Below are positions 26,874 through 34,594 of a stretch of DNA of 64,000 nucleotides, piece by piece. The position numbers were made by a program, and so were the translations under genes. The stretch's first letter is position 1. The number at the start of each line of letters is the position of its first letter. The stretch is from Nocardioides alkalitolerans. Its GTDB lineage: Bacteria > Actinomycetota > Actinomycetes > Propionibacteriales > Nocardioidaceae. The notes below the pieces were generated by a model, which had not been told where the DNA came from, did no database searches, and was given only the letters and a program-made list of their open reading frames with translations. The DNA is taken from NCBI GenBank assembly GCA_038184435.1, contig CP116227.1, forward strand, positions 186,001 to 250,000, given 5' to 3'.

Positions 26874-26905
26874 GTGGCGGCGCAGCGTTCCCGCTGCGCC
26901 GCCAC
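26874..26905. terminator. Perfect 14-bp-arm hairpin after the ABC operon
   Basis: GTGGCGGCGCAGCG and CGCTGCGCCGCCAC pair perfectly around loop TTCC, 84 bases past the permease stop and ten bases before the GTG of the next gene. It may end the ABC transcript. It also argues against starting the next gene at the GTG within its left arm (26874). Confidence 0.55.
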
Positions 26906-26915
26906 GCTGCGTCCC

Positions 26916-27839
26916 GTGACCACTGCGACCGGACGCAGCTACCTCCGCTTCGCCGCCGTCGGCGACTCCACCACCGTCGGCGTCGGGGACCCGATGCCCG
27001 GCACCCCGCTCGGCCTGGGCGCCGGCGCGACCGGCCGCGACGGCACGTGGCGCGGGTGGGCCACGCTCCTCGCGCGGGCGCTGGACGCGTCGTACGACGT
27101 CTCCTTCTGCAACCTCGCCGTCTCCGGGGCGACCGCCCGCGACGTCGTCGAGCGCCAGCTGGCCGACGCGGTGGACCACCACCCCGATCTCGTGTCGCTC
27201 GTCGTCGGTCTCAACGACACGATGCGCTCCACCTGGAGCCCCGCCCAGCTGCGCGCGGACCTGCTGCATGCCGCCGACCGGCTCACCGCGGGGGGTGCGC
27301 TGCTCATGACGGCGCGCTTCCACGACCACGGCGCGGTCCTGGGGCTGCCGGGGTTCCTGCGGCGACCGATGCAGCGGCGCATCGAGGTCGTCAACGGGGT
27401 GTACGACGAGGTGCACGCGACGTACGGCGGGGTGCGGGTCGACCTCGCGACGTGCGCGGCGGTGCGGGACCGGGCCTCGTGGTCCGTCGACCGGATGCAC
27501 CCCTCCGAGCGCGGTCACCGGGCGCTGGCGCGGTGCTTCGCCGAGGGGCTGACCGCCGCCGGGATCGTCGTCGAGCCGCCACGGGCCGAGCCCGACGCGG
27601 ACCGCGCGGTCACCTGGCGCGAGGACCTCGGGTGGGTCGTGACCGAGGCCGTGCCGTGGATGGGGCGCCGGGCGCGCGACCTCGGGCCCTGGGCGGCACG
27701 GACCGCCTGGGAGCGGGTGCCGGTGCCGGTCGGTGCCCGGCGGACGGTCCGCTCAGCCGCGGGCGGTGAGGACGATCGGGTCGCCGTGGGTGATGGCGAT
27801 GGTGTGCTCGCTGTGGGCCCCGCGGGAGCCGTCGGCTGA
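26916..27839 (+). CDS. SGNH/GDSL-family hydrolase
   Basis: The 307-residue protein has the SGNH blocks: AAVGDSTTVGVGD (nucleophile Ser18), NLAVSGATARDV (Gly), VGLNDTMR (Asn) and DRMHPSERGH (catalytic Asp-x-x-His). Members are lipases, esterases or acyl-transfer hydrolases; the substrate is not readable. No signal peptide is seen. I chose the GTG at 26916 because an upstream GTG at 26874 is inside a strong hairpin. The last ~29 codons run antisense across the 3' end of map (27753-27839), an unusual 87-base convergent overlap. Confidence 0.85.
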   Translation: MTTATGRSYLRFAAVGDSTTVGVGDPMPGTPLGLGAGATGRDGTWRGWATLLARALDASYDVSFCNLAVSGATARDVVERQLADAVDHHPDLVSLVVGLNDTMRSTWSPAQLRADLLHAADRLTAGGALLMTARFHDHGAVLGLPGFLRRPMQRRIEVVNGVYDEVHATYGGVRVDLATCAAVRDRASWSVDRMHPSERGHRALARCFAEGLTAAGIVVEPPRAEPDADRAVTWREDLGWVVTEAVPWMGRRARDLGPWAARTAWERVPVPVGARRTVRSAAGGEDDRVAVGDGDGVLAVGPAGAVG

Positions 27840-28520
27840 CAGGATCGTCCAGCCGTCGTCGGCCATCTTGATCTCGTCGGTCGTGGCGAGCAGCCACGGC
27901 TCGATGGCGATGACGAGGCCCGGCTTCAGCTTGAACCCGCGTCCGGCGCGCCCGTCGTTGGGCACGTGGGGCTCGCCGTGCATCGTGCGACCGACGCCGT
28001 GACCGCCGAACTGGGTGTTGACGCTGTAGCCGTTCGCCCGGGCGATGGTGCCGATGGCCTCGCCGATGTCGCCGAGGCGGTTGCCCGAGCGTGCGACCTC
28101 GATGGCCGCGGCCAGGGCCTCCTCCGTGGTGCGGATGAGGCGGAGGTCCTCCTCCCGCGGCGTACCGACGACGACGCTGACCGCGGAGTCGGCGACCCAG
28201 CCGTCGACGCTCACGGCGAAGTCGAAGCTGACGAGGTCGCCGTCGGCGAGCGTGTAGTCGTGGGGGAGGCCGTGGAGCACCGCGTCGTTGACCGAGGTGC
28301 AGAGCACCTTGCCGAAGGGACCGCGGCCGAACGACGGGGCGTAGTCGATGTAGCAGGACTCGGCGCCGCGCTCCTTGATCATCTCGTGGGCGAGCGCGTC
28401 GAGGTCGAGGAGGTTCATGCCGACGTCGGCGGTCTCGACGAGGCGCGTGAGCACGCTGGCGACGAACTCGCCGGCGGGGCGCATCTCGTCGATCTGGCGG
28501 GGTGAGAGCAGCTCGATCAT
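27753..28520 (-). CDS. map: Methionine aminopeptidase, type I
   Basis: The 255-residue enzyme removes the initiator methionine. All five metal ligands are visible: the two Asp in SFDFAVSVDGWVADSA, His in GGHGVGRTMHGEP, and the Glu residues in VIAIEPWL and AHSEHTIAI. The catalytic His is in LHGLPHD. It starts with MIELLSPRQIDEM, has no N-terminal zinc finger, and overlaps the small membrane protein upstream by ATGA. A secY-adk-map arrangement is absent, so this is probably a second Map paralogue, as is usual in actinobacteria. Confidence 0.94.
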   Translation of the reverse strand: MIELLSPRQIDEMRPAGEFVASVLTRLVETADVGMNLLDLDALAHEMIKERGAESCYIDYAPSFGRGPFGKVLCTSVNDAVLHGLPHDYTLADGDLVSFDFAVSVDGWVADSAVSVVVGTPREEDLRLIRTTEEALAAAIEVARSGNRLGDIGEAIGTIARANGYSVNTQFGGHGVGRTMHGEPHVPNDGRAGRGFKLKPGLVIAIEPWLLATTDEIKMADDGWTILSADGSRGAHSEHTIAITHGDPIVLTARG

Positions 28521-28984
28521 CGGTCGCCTCCTCGGGCGGACCCGCCGGGGCGGGGGGTGCTGGTGCGGCTGGTGGGGAGCCCGGCCGCGCGGGCCTGGGC
28601 GAGCAGGCCGACGACGGCGAGCAGGAGCCCGGCGAGGCCGAGCGTGCCGAGGGCGACGTGGCTGTAGACCCCGTCGGCCTCCGCGGTCGACGCGGCGACG
28701 GTGGTGAAGCCGCCGATCATGGCGGCGAGCAGGGCGGCGTGCATCCGGAGGGTGCGTGTCGGCGCACCGCCCCAGAAGGAGTAGGTGATGCCCGCGGTGA
28801 GGGCCGCCCCGGCGATGGCGACCACGACCCCGACGGTGCGCTGGTCGTCGAGCGCCCCTGCGGTGTCGGCCGCGAGCACGACCGCCACGAGCCCGGCCCC
28901 GAGGAGCGCGGCGACGACCTGTCCGCGGGAGGGCGCGGGCTCGACGGGGCCACGGCGCGACGAGGCGGACGTGCTGCTGGGCAT
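28517..28984 (-). CDS. Small four-helix membrane protein, unknown
   Basis: The 155-residue protein has four predicted membrane helices (~22-40, ~48-68, ~78-98 and ~108-128) between a Ser/Arg-rich N-terminus and a Pro/Arg-rich cytoplasmic tail (SRTSTPRPGGSARGGDR). I recognise no family. Its ATG (28984) has TACCCT seven bases upstream, and its stop overlaps map, so the two form an operon. Composition and codon use match the neighbours. Confidence 0.7.
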   Translation of the reverse strand: MPSSTSASSRRGPVEPAPSRGQVVAALLGAGLVAVVLAADTAGALDDQRTVGVVVAIAGAALTAGITYSFWGGAPTRTLRMHAALLAAMIGGFTTVAASTAEADGVYSHVALGTLGLAGLLLAVVGLLAQARAAGLPTSRTSTPRPGGSARGGDR

Positions 28985-28991
28985 GGGGGCC

Positions 28992-28997
28992 AGGGTA
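28992..28997 (-). promoter_or_regulatory. Leaderless -10 element of the membrane protein-map operon
   Basis: On the minus strand TACCCT lies seven bases before the ATG at 28984. Confidence 0.4.
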
Positions 28998-29058
28998 TCG
29001 GTCGCCGGCTGCTCCCCGGGCCGCGGCCGCCGGGACCGGACGCCGGCCCGGGATGGCC

Positions 29059-29064
29059 TAACCT
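29059..29064 (+). promoter_or_regulatory. Leaderless -10 element of rph
   Basis: TAACCT lies seven bases before the rph ATG at 29072, with no ribosome-binding site between. Confidence 0.45.
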
Positions 29065-29071
29065 CACGAGC

Positions 29072-29836
29072 ATGACCGCCACTCCCGCCACGCCCCCGGC
29101 CGAGCCGCGTCCCGACGGTCGCGCCGACGACGAGCTGCGCCCCGTGAAGATCACGCGCGGCTGGCTCGACCACGCCGCCGGATCGGTGCTCGTCGAGTTC
29201 GGCAGCACGAAGGTGCTGTGCGTCGCCTCGGCCTCCGAGGGCGTCCCGCGCTGGCGCAAGGGGTCGGGCCTGGGCTGGGTCACGGCGGAGTACGCGATGC
29301 TCCCGGGCTCCACCCACACCCGCAGCGACCGCGAGTCGGTCAAGGGCCGCATCGGCGGCCGCACCCACGAGATCTCCCGCCTCATCGGGCGCTCGCTGCG
29401 CTCGGTGGTGGACTACCGGGCGCTCGGCGAGAACACGATCCAGCTCGACTGCGACGTGCTGCAGGCCGACGGCGGCACCCGCACCGCCTCGATCACGGGC
29501 GCCTACGTCGCGCTCGCCGACGCGATCGCGCACCTCCGCTCCACGGGCGCCCTGAAGGGCGAGCCGCTCACCGGCTCCGTGGCCGCCGTCTCGGTCGGCA
29601 TCGTGGGGGGCCGCCCGCGGCTCGACCTGCCGTACGTCGAGGACGTCGCCGCCGAGACCGACATGAACGTCGTGATGACGGGCGACGGGCGCTTCGTCGA
29701 GGTGCAGGGCACCGCGGAGGGCGTGCCGTTCGACCGGGCCGAGCTGGACGCGCTGCTCGACCTGGCCGCCGGCGGCTGCGCCGACCTGACCCGCCTGCAG
29801 CAGGAGGCGCTCGCGCAGGAGGTCGGCCGTGGCTGA
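29072..29836 (+). CDS. rph: Ribonuclease PH
   Basis: The 254-residue phosphorolytic 3'-5' exoribonuclease trims tRNA 3' ends. Conserved segments are RPDGRADDELRPVKITRGWL, the RNA-contact WVTAEYAMLPGSTHTR, GRTHEISRLIGRSLR, and the phosphate site DVLQADGGTRTASITGAYVA. The N-terminus has an extra ~12 residues rich in Ala/Pro/Thr. It overlaps rdgB by eight bases, the standard actinobacterial rph-rdgB pair. Confidence 0.96.
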   Translation: MTATPATPPAEPRPDGRADDELRPVKITRGWLDHAAGSVLVEFGSTKVLCVASASEGVPRWRKGSGLGWVTAEYAMLPGSTHTRSDRESVKGRIGGRTHEISRLIGRSLRSVVDYRALGENTIQLDCDVLQADGGTRTASITGAYVALADAIAHLRSTGALKGEPLTGSVAAVSVGIVGGRPRLDLPYVEDVAAETDMNVVMTGDGRFVEVQGTAEGVPFDRAELDALLDLAAGGCADLTRLQQEALAQEVGRG

Positions 29837-30431
29837 GGTGTTCCTGGCGTCGCGCAACCGCAAGAAGCTCGAGGAGATGGAGCGCATCCTCGCCGCGCAC
29901 CTGCCCGGGGTGCGGGTGCTCGGGCTCGACGACGTGGAGGCCTACGACGAGCCGGTCGAGGACGAGCCGACCTTCGAGGGCAACGCGCTCCTCAAGGCCC
30001 GGGCGGGTCTCGCGGCCACGGGGCTGCCGAGCGTCGCCGACGACTCCGGGATCTGCGTGGACGCGCTCAACGGCATGCCGGGCGTGCTCTCGGCCCGCTG
30101 GTCCGGTCCGCCGAAGAGCGACGCCCGCAACAACGAGCTGCTGCTCGCGCAGCTGGCCGACGTGCCCGACGAGCGTCGTACGGCCCACTTCCGCTGCGCG
30201 GTCGCGTTCGTCCACCCCGGTGGCGAGGTCGTGGTCGAGGGCCGCATGCCCGGCCGCGTGATCCGCGAGGTCCGGGGCGCGGGCGGGTTCGGCTACGACG
30301 TGCTGTTCGTCGCCGACGACCGCCCCGGCCTCACCACGGCCGAGCTGTCCCGCGAGGACAAGGACGCCATCTCCCACCGCGGCAAGGCGATGCGCGAGCT
30401 GGGCCCCCTCGTCGCGGCGACGCTCGCGTGA
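29829..30431 (+). CDS. rdgB: dITP/XTP pyrophosphatase
   Basis: The 200-residue Ham1-family enzyme removes non-canonical purine nucleotides (dITP, XTP). Motifs are VFLASRNRKKLEEM at the N-terminus, FEGNALLKARAG, VADDSGICVDAL (metal site), GGFGYDVLF and SHRGKAM. The GTG start overlaps the end of rph, so translation is coupled. A PlsC-like gene follows, again with a GTGA overlap. Confidence 0.96.
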   Translation: MAEVFLASRNRKKLEEMERILAAHLPGVRVLGLDDVEAYDEPVEDEPTFEGNALLKARAGLAATGLPSVADDSGICVDALNGMPGVLSARWSGPPKSDARNNELLLAQLADVPDERRTAHFRCAVAFVHPGGEVVVEGRMPGRVIREVRGAGGFGYDVLFVADDRPGLTTAELSREDKDAISHRGKAMRELGPLVAATLA

Positions 30432-31003
30432 GCGCCGGCGCGCGGTTCCGCCGCCGCGTCGCGCGGCTCGTGCTGCGGGCGGTCCGGTGGCGCACGGTGG
30501 GCGAGGTGCCGCGGCGTGGCATCCTCGTCGGGGCTCCGCACACCTCGAACTGGGACTGGGTGCTCACCCTCCTGCTGGCGTGGGACTCGGGGGTCCGCAT
30601 CCGGCTGCTCGTCAAGCACTCGCTGTTCCGCGGTCCACTCGGGCCGCTCCTGCGGGCGACCGGGGCCGTCGAGCTCGACCGGGCCAACCCGGGCGCCACG
30701 ATCCGCGAGCTGCTTGCCGACGCGGAGACCGACGAGTCGTTCCTGCTCGGCATCGCGGCCGAGGGCACGCGTGGCCGGTCCGAGTACTGGAAGTCCGGCT
30801 TCCACCGCATCGCGCGCCAGACCGGCATCCCCGTCACGCTGGCGTTCCTCGACGCGCCGAGCCGCACCGTGGGCTGGGGACCGACGTTCCCGGCGACCGA
30901 GGACGTGCGCGCCGACATGGACCGCGTGCGTGCGTTCTACGCCGACAAGCGGGGCTTCAAGCCCGAGCTCGCGACGCCGCCGCGCCTGCGCGAGGAGGGG
31001 TAG
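30428..31003 (+). CDS. PlsC-like 1-acylglycerol-phosphate acyltransferase
   Basis: The 191-residue protein has the acyltransferase motifs: HTSNWDW (HX4D, catalytic), a KHSLFRGPLG segment (motif II-like) and EGTRGRSEYWKSGFHRIA (motif III, phosphate binding). The short length and lack of obvious membrane helices are like the small bacterial 'glycerol acyltransferase' subgroup rather than full PlsC. Substrate: probably a lysophospholipid or related acceptor. GTG start overlaps rdgB. A tRNA-Leu follows on the opposite strand. Confidence 0.85.
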   Translation: MSAGARFRRRVARLVLRAVRWRTVGEVPRRGILVGAPHTSNWDWVLTLLLAWDSGVRIRLLVKHSLFRGPLGPLLRATGAVELDRANPGATIRELLADAETDESFLLGIAAEGTRGRSEYWKSGFHRIARQTGIPVTLAFLDAPSRTVGWGPTFPATEDVRADMDRVRAFYADKRGFKPELATPPRLREEG

Positions 31004-31032
31004 GCGCCGCGCGCCCGACGGGACGAACAGGG

Positions 31033-31113
31033 TGCCGGAGGCGGGACTCGAACCCGCACGCCCTGGGGCACAGGTACCTAAAACCTGCGTGTCTGCCGTT
31101 CCACCACTCCGGC
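31033..31113 (-). tRNA. tRNA-Leu (anticodon TAG)
   Basis: On the minus strand the acceptor GCCGGAG pairs with CTCCGGC. The anticodon stem CAGGT/ACCTG encloses loop TTTAGGT, giving anticodon TAG (Leu, CUA). A long variable arm (around GCCCCAGGGC) fits a class II leucine tRNA, and the T arm is GCGGG-TTCGAGT-CCCGC. The discriminator is A. CCA is not encoded. Confidence 0.95.
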
Positions 31114-31126
31114 GCGGCGCCGTGCC

Positions 31127-31615
31127 TCAGTCGAGACCGAGGTCGCGGCGCAGCTTGGCGACGTGGCCCTTGGCGCGCACGTTGTACGCCGCGTGCGCGA
31201 CCTTGCCCTCCTCGTCGACCACGACGGTCGAGCGGATGACGCCCTGGACGATCTTGCCGTAGTTCTTCTTCTCGCCGAACGCGCCCCAGGCGGCGAGCGT
31301 CTCCTTCGACGGGTCGGCGAGCAGCGGGAAGGTGATGCCGTCGCGCTCGCGGAACTTCGCGAGCTTCTCGGGCTGGTCGGGGGAGATGCCGAGCACCTCG
31401 TAGCCCTCGGCCTTGAGCGCGTCGAGCGAGTCGCGGAAGTCGCAGGCCTGCGTCGTGCAGCCGGGGGTCATGGCGGCCGGGTAGAAGTACACGATCACCT
31501 TGCGCCCGCGGAGGCCGGACAGCGTGACCTCGTCGCCGGAGTCGGAGGTCAGCGTGAAGTCGGGGGCGGCGTCGCCGGGGGCGAGCCGCTCTGCGGGGGC
31601 CGGGGACTGGCTCAT
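31127..31615 (-). CDS. bcp: Thioredoxin-dependent peroxiredoxin (Bcp)
   Basis: The 162-residue protein reduces peroxides using a peroxidatic Cys and a resolving Cys five residues later, both in PAAMTPGCTTQACDFRD. The surrounding PGDAAPDFTLTSDSG and KVIVYFYP segments are typical of the BCP/PrxQ subfamily. The start ATG at 31615 lies 31 bases from a Nur-like operator that serves the divergent metal transporter, so its own expression may also feel that site. Confidence 0.94.
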   Translation of the reverse strand: MSQSPAPAERLAPGDAAPDFTLTSDSGDEVTLSGLRGRKVIVYFYPAAMTPGCTTQACDFRDSLDALKAEGYEVLGISPDQPEKLAKFRERDGITFPLLADPSKETLAAWGAFGEKKNYGKIVQGVIRSTVVVDEEGKVAHAAYNVRAKGHVAKLRRDLGLD

Positions 31616-31645
31616 CGGGCAGGCACCTCTCTGGTCGGACGGCTA

Positions 31646-31662
31646 TTGCAATGGATCTGCAA
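31646..31662. promoter_or_regulatory. Nur-type nickel operator at the cbiM promoter
   Basis: TTGCAA-TGGAT-CTGCAA matches the Streptomyces coelicolor Nur consensus tTGCaa-N5-ttGCAA. Its left half can act as a -35, because TACTCT (31668-31673) lies 16 bases further on as a -10. A repressor bound here would block transcription of the importer at 31737. The match to the published motif is from memory. Confidence 0.65.
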
Positions 31663-31736
31663 CAACGTACTCTTCGTGGGCAGCCCGGCACGGGGGTCCG
31701 GACGCACTGGTTGGCCCCAACCTAGAGGAGGCAGGC

Positions 31737-32447
31737 ATGCACGTGCCTGACGGGTTTCTCGACGCACCGACGTCGATCGCGACCGGCGTGGTCGCCGCCG
31801 CGGGCGTCGGTCTCGCGCTCCGCGGCGCGCGCCGCGAGCTGGACGACCGCACCGCGCCCATGGTCGGGCTGGTGGCGGCGTTCGTCTTCGCCGCGCAGAT
31901 GGTGAACTTCCCCGTCGGGGCCGGCACGAGCGGCCACCTCCTCGGAGGTGCGCTGGCCGCGGTGCTCGTCGGACCGTGGTCGGCCGTGCTCTGCCTCAGC
32001 ACCGTCCTCCTCGTCCAGGCGCTCCTCATGGCGGACGGCGGCATCACGGCCCTCGGCACCAACGTCACCCTCATGGGCATCGTCGGCGTGGGGGTCGGCT
32101 ACCTCGTCTTCGTCGCCGTGCGCGCGGTCCTGCCGCGACGCCCGGCGATGGTCGTGCCCGCCGCGGCGGTCGGCGCCTTCGCCAGCGTGCCCGCCGCGGC
32201 CGCCGTCTTCACGCTCCTCTTCGCCGTCGGCGGCCAGGCCTCGGTCGGCATCGGCGACGTCGCCGTCGCGATGCTCGGCTGGCACACCGTGATCGGGCTC
32301 GGCGAGGCCGCGGTGACCGCGCTCGTCGTCAGCGCCGTCGTCGCGACGCGGCCCGACCTCGTCCACGGCGCCCGTCCGCTCCTCGCGGCGTCCACGCTCG
32401 AGATCCGGCGCTCCGGAGCACCGGCCGGTGCGGAGGTGGCGCGATGA
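31737..32447 (+). CDS. cbiM: ECF nickel/cobalt transporter substrate-binding membrane subunit (CbiM/NikM)
   Basis: The 236-residue membrane protein begins MHVPDGFLDAPTS, the hallmark of CbiM/NikM, in which the free N-terminus and His2 coordinate the metal. About six to seven helices follow; the conserved NFPVGAGTSGHLLGGALAAV contains the second metal-binding His. AGAGGAGG lies five bases before the ATG. The upstream Nur-like site favours nickel over cobalt. It is the first gene of a complete ECF operon (M, PDGLE protein, Q, O). Confidence 0.93.
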   Translation: MHVPDGFLDAPTSIATGVVAAAGVGLALRGARRELDDRTAPMVGLVAAFVFAAQMVNFPVGAGTSGHLLGGALAAVLVGPWSAVLCLSTVLLVQALLMADGGITALGTNVTLMGIVGVGVGYLVFVAVRAVLPRRPAMVVPAAAVGAFASVPAAAAVFTLLFAVGGQASVGIGDVAVAMLGWHTVIGLGEAAVTALVVSAVVATRPDLVHGARPLLAASTLEIRRSGAPAGAEVAR

Positions 32448-32812
32448 GCACCCCGACGAACACCGCGGCGGACAGCCCGACGGAGGCCCAGCGCTCCGCC
32501 CGTCCCCGCCTCTCCCGCGGCCGCTTCTTCACCGCCGTCCTCGTGGTGACGCTGCTCGTCGCGGGCGGCCTCAGCTACCTGGCGTCGGCCCACCCCGACG
32601 GCCTCGAGCACGTGGCGGCCACGACCGGCTTCGGCGACACCGCCCGCGACTCCGCGACGTCGGGGAGCCCGTTCGCCGACTACGGCACGGCGGGCGTCGA
32701 CCACGCCTGGCTCAGCGGCGCGATCGCTGGCGTCGTCGGCGTCGTGGTCGTCCTCGTGCTGGCGGGTGGCCTCGCCCTCGTCGTACGCCGCCGCGGCTCC
32801 GCGCAGGACTGA
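32444..32812 (+). CDS. PDGLE-domain auxiliary subunit of the metal ECF transporter
   Basis: The 122-residue protein has two membrane helices (~25-45 and ~88-110) enclosing an external segment that contains SAHPDGLEHVA, the PDGLE motif found in NikN/CbiN-like small subunits. Such subunits support metal loading of the M component. The ATG overlaps the cbiM stop, giving coupled translation. Confidence 0.88.
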   Translation: MSTPTNTAADSPTEAQRSARPRLSRGRFFTAVLVVTLLVAGGLSYLASAHPDGLEHVAATTGFGDTARDSATSGSPFADYGTAGVDHAWLSGAIAGVVGVVVVLVLAGGLALVVRRRGSAQD

Positions 32813-32816
32813 CGCG

Positions 32817-33530
32817 GTGGGAGCGGGACACGGTCGGCCGGGCGGGGGGCTGACGCTCCACCACCCCGGTGACAGCCGGGTGCACCGCACACCGGCCCAC
32901 CTCAAGGTGCTGGGCCTGCTCGTCCTCATGCTCCTCGTGGTGGCCATCCCGCGGGACGCGGGCTGGGCCCCGGAGGCGTACGCCGCGGCCGCGGCCCTCG
33001 TCGTCGTCACCGTGCTGCTCGCGCGGGTGCCGGTGCTCTTCGTGGCACGCCGGATGGTGGTCGAGGTCCCGTTCGTGGTCTTCGCGCTCCTGGTGCCGCT
33101 CGTCGCGCACGGCCCCCGCACCACGCTCCCCGTGCTCGGGCTCGAGGTGTCGGCCCCGGGCCTCGCCGAGGCCGGTCACCTGCTGGCCACCGGCACGATC
33201 GGCGTCGCGGCCGCGCTCACCCTCGCGGCGACGACGAGCGCGCGGGAGCTCCTCGCGGGGCTCGCGCGCCTGCGCGTCCCCGCCCTCCTGCTGGAGATCA
33301 TGGGCTTCATGCTGCGCTACGCGGAGGTCGTCACGGGGGAGTGGAGCCGCATGCTCGTCGCCCTGCGCTCCCGCGGCTGCGAGCCGCGCTCGCCGCGCCA
33401 CTGGCCGGCGCTCGGCCGGGCCCTCGGCGCGCTCTTCGTGCGGTCCTACGAACGGGGCGAGCGCGTGCACCTCGCGATGCTCTCCCGCGGGTACGTCGGC
33501 GCCCGGCCCGCGCGGGAGGTGGCGCCGTGA
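32817..33530 (+). CDS. cbiQ: ECF transporter transmembrane subunit (CbiQ/EcfT)
   Basis: The 237-residue protein has an N-terminal HRTPAHLKVLGLLVLML stretch, about five helices, and the EcfT cytoplasmic coupling motifs MLVALRSRGCEPRS and AMLSRGYVG (Ala-Arg-Gly type) that contact the ATPase. The GTG at 32817, four bases after the PDGLE gene stop, gives the usual short cytoplasmic N-terminus. It couples ATP hydrolysis to metal uptake through CbiM. Confidence 0.9.
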   Translation: MGAGHGRPGGGLTLHHPGDSRVHRTPAHLKVLGLLVLMLLVVAIPRDAGWAPEAYAAAAALVVVTVLLARVPVLFVARRMVVEVPFVVFALLVPLVAHGPRTTLPVLGLEVSAPGLAEAGHLLATGTIGVAAALTLAATTSARELLAGLARLRVPALLLEIMGFMLRYAEVVTGEWSRMLVALRSRGCEPRSPRHWPALGRALGALFVRSYERGERVHLAMLSRGYVGARPAREVAP

Positions 33531-34291
33531 GCGCGGACCCCGTCCTCGCCCTCGAGGGGGTCGCGTTCGCCTACCCCGACGGGCACCAGGCGCTGTTCGG
33601 TGTCGACCTGCGCCTCGACCGCGGCGAGCGGGTCGCCCTGCTCGGTCCCAACGGCGCCGGCAAGACGACCCTGGTGCTCCACCTCAACGGCATCCTCAGC
33701 CCGGGCGCGGGGACCGTGGAGGTGGCCGGTCTGGCCGTCGGCCGCCGCACGCTCGCGGAGGTGCGCCGCCGGGTCGGGGTGGTCTTCCAGGACCCGGACG
33801 ACCAGCTGTTCATGGGCACGGTGCGGGAGGACGTCGCCTTCGGCCCCCGCAACGCCGGGGTGCGCGGCCCCGAGCTCGACCGGCGCGTCGAGGCGGCCCT
33901 CGAGCAGGTGGGGATGGCCGCGTACGCCGATCGCCCGCCCCACCACCTGTCCTTCGGCCAGCGCCGTCGGGTCGCCATCGCGACGGTGCTCGTGATGGAG
34001 CCCGAGCTCCTCGTGCTCGACGAGCCGTCGTCCAACCTCGACCCCGCGTCGCGGCGGGAGCTCGCCGAGATCCTGCTCGGTCTCGACGTCTCGATGCTGA
34101 TGGTCACCCACGACCTGCCCTACGCGCTGCAGCTCTGCCCGCGCTCGGTCGTGCTCTCCGACGGGGTCGTCGTGGCCGACGCCGCGACGTACGACGTGCT
34201 CACCGACGAGGCGACCATGGCCGCCCACCGTCTCGAGCTGCCGTTCGGGTTCGATCCCCGCACGGCGGGGCGCCCAGGCGCGCGTTGGTAA
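33527..34291 (+). CDS. cbiO: ECF transporter ATPase (CbiO)
   Basis: The 254-residue ATPase has Walker A GPNGAGKTTLVLHLNG, Q-loop FQDPDDQLFMGTVREDVAFG (the QDPDDQLF motif is specific to CbiO/Ecf ATPases), signature HLSFGQRRRVAIA, Walker B LLVLDEPSSNLDP and switch MVTHDLPYAL. It overlaps cbiQ by four bases and closes the operon. A single ATPase gene implies a homodimer. Confidence 0.94.
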   Translation: MSADPVLALEGVAFAYPDGHQALFGVDLRLDRGERVALLGPNGAGKTTLVLHLNGILSPGAGTVEVAGLAVGRRTLAEVRRRVGVVFQDPDDQLFMGTVREDVAFGPRNAGVRGPELDRRVEAALEQVGMAAYADRPPHHLSFGQRRRVAIATVLVMEPELLVLDEPSSNLDPASRRELAEILLGLDVSMLMVTHDLPYALQLCPRSVVLSDGVVVADAATYDVLTDEATMAAHRLELPFGFDPRTAGRPGARW

Positions 34292-34345
34292 CGTTCAGCC
34301 CGACCGCCGAAGTGTTGACCTGAGCCTGTCGAAAGTGGTGCGTAC

Positions 34346-34594
34346 GTGAGCAACGACCTCAACTCCCTCGAGGGCGAGATCGAGCAGACGCGGGAGCGTC
34401 TCGCCTCGACCATCGACGAGCTGCTGCACCGCACGAACCCGAAGACGATCGCCCGCAAGGAGGCGAACGCCGTCAAGGGCTACTTCGTCGACGAGGCCAG
34501 CGGCGCGCCCCGTACCGACAACATCCTCAAGGTCGTCGGCGGCGTCGCGGGCGTGGTCGCCGTGATCGTGGTCGTCCGCAAGCTCGTCAAGTGA
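34346..34594 (+). CDS. DUF3618 protein
   Basis: The 82-residue protein shows the DUF3618 pattern: LEGEIEQTRERLASTIDELLHRTNPKTI (a charged helix with IEQTRERLA), then a C-terminal hydrophobic helix (VVGGVAGVVAVIVVVRKLVK) that likely anchors it in the membrane. Its function is unknown. GTG start; the stop overlaps the GroES-like gene by four bases. Confidence 0.88.
   Translation: MSNDLNSLEGEIEQTRERLASTIDELLHRTNPKTIARKEANAVKGYFVDEASGAPRTDNILKVVGGVAGVVAVIVVVRKLVK

Noticed and set aside
31616..31736. Cobalamin riboswitch ahead of the CbiM operon
   Set aside because: The leader is only about 60 bases after the predicted -10, and I see no B12-box; the Nur-like site explains the region better.
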